A DNA stretch of 64,000 nt from BRH-c54 sp036567945 (GTDB lineage Bacteria > Bacteroidota > Bacteroidia > Flavobacteriales_E > Vicingaceae). The notes beneath the pieces were generated by a model that saw only the letters and a program-made list of their open reading frames with translations, made no database searches and had not been told where the DNA came from. The stretch spans positions 18,222-82,221 of the forward strand of contig DATCTM010000055.1 of NCBI GenBank assembly GCA_036567945.1, given 5' to 3'. A program made the translations under genes and the position numbers. Below, piece after piece: positions 61,606-64,000 of this stretch. Each line of letters starts with the position of its first letter. Position 1 is the stretch's first letter.

Positions 61606-63753
61606 ATGCGGTTTTTTATTTTTATTTCTTTCCTCTTTTGCTTTACTACTATAGCAAGGGCTCAAGATGTTCATCAATTAGATTCACTTAATAAGGTGAT
61701 TAAGTTAAATGCTAATAACAATCAAGTGTTGGCAAAAACCTACTTAGAGTTAGCAGGAATACTATATATAGAAAATATTGATACCTTAATATCCCTATCC
61801 AACAAAGCACTTTTTTATTTAGAAAAGATATCCGCTAAAGATTCCACCATTATTGATTTAAAAGGACAAGCTTATAACAATATTGGTTATGGCTTTAAAG
61901 CTAAAGGTGAAGTAGAGAATGCTGTTAAAAACTATAACAATTCCATTCGCTTGTATCAACAAAATGGTAATAAAGCAGGTATTTCTTCTGTAATGAATAA
62001 CCTTGGGATGATATATGAACTAAATGGAAACATTCCTTTGGCATTAGAGAATTATCAGAAGAGTTTAGATTTACTTAAAGGATTAAATGATAAATATGGT
62101 TTAGCAACGGTTTTTAATAATTTAGGTTTTGTCCATAAAGCGCAAGGTGATTATAAAATAGCTATTGATTATTACGAGAAAAGTTTAAAAATAAGAGAAG
62201 AGATAGGAGATAAAAGGGGAGTAGCTACATCGCTAAATAATATAGCCAATGTTTACATGTCTTATAACCAATTAGATTCTGCTTATTACGCTCATAAAAA
62301 GAGTTTAATTATTAGGGAGGAAATGAATGATTTGAATGGTATAGCTAATAGTTTATGTAATATAGGAAGTATTTTTAAGTTGAGGAATGAATTAGATTCA
62401 GCGGCATATTATTATGAAAAAAGTTTAAAAATTTATGAAGAAATAAAAAATCCATCAGGGAGAGTTAAGTGTTATTTAGGACTTTCTGAAATCAATAGAG
62501 ATAAAAAAAATGACGGGTTAGCCGTTTTTTATGCTGAGAAATCTATGGAGCTTGCTAATAGTTTAGGTTATCCTGAATTAATAGTTAAAACTTCTGCTTT
62601 GTTAAGTAGTATTTATAGTGATAAAGGGCAATATAAAGATGCCTTTGAGACTTATAAATTGCATATTACCATGAGAGATAGTTTAAAGAATGAATCTACT
62701 CAAAAAGCCACAGCTCAACAACAGGCTAAGTATGAATACGAAAAACAAAAAGCAATAGATGATGCGGAACATGAAAAAGAAATACTTATAGAGCAAGAAG
62801 CCAAAGAAAAACAAAAGATATTAACCTATGCTACCGGAGGAGGGTTAGGACTTGTAGGTATTTTTCTTTTAATTGTTTTTAATAGATTAAAAGTAACACG
62901 TAAGCAAAAGAATATTATAGAATTGCAAAAGCATGAAGTAGAAAATGCTCATAGTGAATTAGAAGAAAAGAATAAAGAAATAACAGACTCCATTACGTAT
63001 GCCAAGCGTATTCAAAATGCGATATTGCCATCAAATAAAACCGTAAAAGAATATTTACCTAATAATTTTGTACTTTATCTTCCAAAAGATATTATAGCGG
63101 GAGATTTTTATTGGTTGGAAAGAAAAGGTGATACGATATTATTTGCAGCTGCCGACTGTACCGGACATGGAGTTCCGGGAGCTATGGTAAGTGTGGTTTG
63201 TAATAACGGATTAAACCGAAGTGTAAGAGAATATGGGTTAACAGAACCTGGAAAGATATTGGATAAAACCCGAGAAATTGTTATTCAAGAATTTGAAAAA
63301 AGTGATGATGATGTAAAAGATGGAATGGACATAACTTTATGCAGTTTAAAGTTTAATGTTTCAAGTTCTAAGTTAAACGAACCAGAAACGGTGGCTTTGC
63401 TACAATATGCAGGAGCTAACAATCCGCTTTGGATTATTAAAAAAAGTGAAATTATTGAGATAAAAGCCGATAAACAACCTATTGGAAAATATGACAGTTC
63501 ACAACTATATACCACACACACTCTAGAACTCCAACAAGGAGATACCATTTATATTTTTAGTGATGGTTTTGCCGACCAATTTGGAGGAGAAAAAGGCAAA
63601 AAATTTAAAGCATTAAACTTCAAGAACCTCTTGTTATCTGTTCAGTATGAGTCTATGGAAAGACAAAAAGAGCTAATTCATCAAGCATTTGAATCGTGGA
63701 AAGGAGATTTAGATCAGTTGGATGATATTTGTATTATAGGTGTTAGGGTGTAA
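61606..63753 (+). CDS. TPR-repeat membrane protein with SpoIIE-type PP2C phosphatase
   Basis: 715 residues. Signal peptide (about 1-19, ARAQ); seven or so TPR units (about 50-370, with NNLGFVHKAQGDYKIAIDYYEKSL-type repeats, here quoted only in part: KSLKIREEIGDKRG); a coiled coil; one membrane helix (about 406-426); a second coiled coil; then a SpoIIE phosphatase (about 470-715) with metal Asp517 in AADCTGHGVPGAM and the late FSDGFADQFGG. The TPR part is periplasmic and the phosphatase cytoplasmic, so an envelope signal could set dephosphorylation of a serine-phosphorylated target such as an anti-sigma antagonist. No such partner is visible here. It has its own consensus promoter. Confidence 0.92.
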   Translation: MRFFIFISFLFCFTTIARAQDVHQLDSLNKVIKLNANNNQVLAKTYLELAGILYIENIDTLISLSNKALFYLEKISAKDSTIIDLKGQAYNNIGYGFKAKGEVENAVKNYNNSIRLYQQNGNKAGISSVMNNLGMIYELNGNIPLALENYQKSLDLLKGLNDKYGLATVFNNLGFVHKAQGDYKIAIDYYEKSLKIREEIGDKRGVATSLNNIANVYMSYNQLDSAYYAHKKSLIIREEMNDLNGIANSLCNIGSIFKLRNELDSAAYYYEKSLKIYEEIKNPSGRVKCYLGLSEINRDKKNDGLAVFYAEKSMELANSLGYPELIVKTSALLSSIYSDKGQYKDAFETYKLHITMRDSLKNESTQKATAQQQAKYEYEKQKAIDDAEHEKEILIEQEAKEKQKILTYATGGGLGLVGIFLLIVFNRLKVTRKQKNIIELQKHEVENAHSELEEKNKEITDSITYAKRIQNAILPSNKTVKEYLPNNFVLYLPKDIIAGDFYWLERKGDTILFAAADCTGHGVPGAMVSVVCNNGLNRSVREYGLTEPGKILDKTREIVIQEFEKSDDDVKDGMDITLCSLKFNVSSSKLNEPETVALLQYAGANNPLWIIKKSEIIEIKADKQPIGKYDSSQLYTTHTLELQQGDTIYIFSDGFADQFGGEKGKKFKALNFKNLLLSVQYESMERQKELIHQAFESWKGDLDQLDDICIIGVRV

Positions 63754-63791
63754 TAAAAAACTCAACCTATTTTAAGTATTTGTTTGGTAAG

Positions 63792-64000
63792 TTAACGATT
63801 CTCTTTTTTAATAATATGCTTTAACCATACTAGAAACAATACAGCAAGTAGCAGCAAAGCAACCATGATGTACCAAGTAATTTCATAGCCAAAGAAACTT
63901 ATCAACTGCATTCCGGAATTGTGAGCAAAAATATGTGAAACAGAAAATGCCATGGTAAACAATGCCATATATTCGCCTTGGTTGTTGTGTTTTGCAGCTC
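63792..64000 (-). CDS. MFS transporter, C-terminal end (truncated by window edge)
   Basis: On the minus strand a frame enters from the right edge and ends at a TAA at 63792-63794. The 69 visible residues include NNQGEYMALFTMAFSVSH and then IFAHNSGMQLI, followed by a hydrophobic helix (VALLLLAVLFLVWL) and a basic tail HIIKKENR. The GEYMALYTMAFS pattern is that of the last two helices of major facilitator drug/sugar transporters of Bacteroidota. Substrate cannot be judged from this fragment. Confidence 0.65.
   Translation of the reverse strand, partial: AAKHNNQGEYMALFTMAFSVSHIFAHNSGMQLISFFGYEITWYIMVALLLLAVLFLVWLKHIIKKENR

Noticed and set aside
1..64000. CRISPR array, tRNA or rRNA gene, insertion sequence, prophage
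   Set aside because: Looked for regular direct repeats, cloverleaf or CCA-type ends, transposase motifs and phage structural genes; none was seen.

Overview
The window reads as chromosomal DNA of an AT-rich member of the Bacteroidota, most likely a flavobacterium-like organism (order Flavobacteriales). Four things point there: -7 elements of the form TAnnTTTG, two of them exactly 19 nt after a TTTG element (the Bacteroidota primary-sigma promoter), with few Shine-Dalgarno sites; Bacteroidota-type gene forms (a DAHP synthase fused to type II chorismate mutase, a long Lgt, a PrcB-domain lipoprotein, SpoIIE phosphatases with TPR sensors); many lipoproteins and outer-membrane proteins; and housekeeping genes scattered rather than in proteobacterial order. 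The genus cannot be told from this stretch. Genes are dense on both strands. I see no tRNA or rRNA gene, CRISPR array, insertion sequence or prophage. No gene-free stretch exceeds 300 bases.

Layout. 1-374: start of an AAA/ABC-type ATPase cut by the window edge. 0.5-5 kb: lipoprotein and thiol peroxidase, MsbA-like ABC exporter, glycosyltransferase, SixA-like phosphatase, and a small promoter-supported membrane protein. 5.3-13 kb: topoisomerase IV subunit A, a second glycosyltransferase, an alanine/glycine:cation symporter, a helix-hairpin-helix protein, a PrcB-domain lipoprotein and pdxJ. 13-25 kb: CBS protein, single-POTRA outer-membrane barrel, lgt-mtaB-aminotransferase operon, tsaD, and tamB. 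25-34 kb: glyA, fumarylacetoacetase, thioesterase, a 5'-nucleotidase split into two genes, dnaA, a 43-aa membrane protein, aromatic-amino-acid entry enzyme, low-molecular-weight phosphatase, RsmI-like methylase. 35-43.7 kb: fhs, ribBA, ruvX, peptide-binding lipoprotein, two uncharacterised proteins, ftcD. 43.8-53.4 kb: a signalling island. 53.5-60.4 kb: rpsO-pnp, an esterase, and the fused B12-dependent mutase IcmF. 60.4-63.8 kb: MORN-TonB-TPR protein and TPR-SpoIIE phosphatase. 63.8-64 kb: end of an MFS transporter.

How they fit together. glyA, fhs and ftcD feed one-carbon units into tetrahydrofolate. Fumarylacetoacetase and IcmF belong to aromatic and branched/short-chain acyl-CoA metabolism. 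Lgt serves the several lipoproteins. TamB and the POTRA barrel belong to envelope assembly.

The most unusual part is the signalling island. A 2000-residue soluble kinase with about ten PAS and three GAF domains overlaps, by ATGA, a membrane-bound kinase whose catalytic core is nearly the same. A stand-alone Rcp1-like receiver and a REC-PAS-kinase of NarX/DesK type follow. No DNA-binding output domain is encoded among them. An 11-bp inverted repeat that overlaps a competing hairpin lies just upstream of the first kinase gene.
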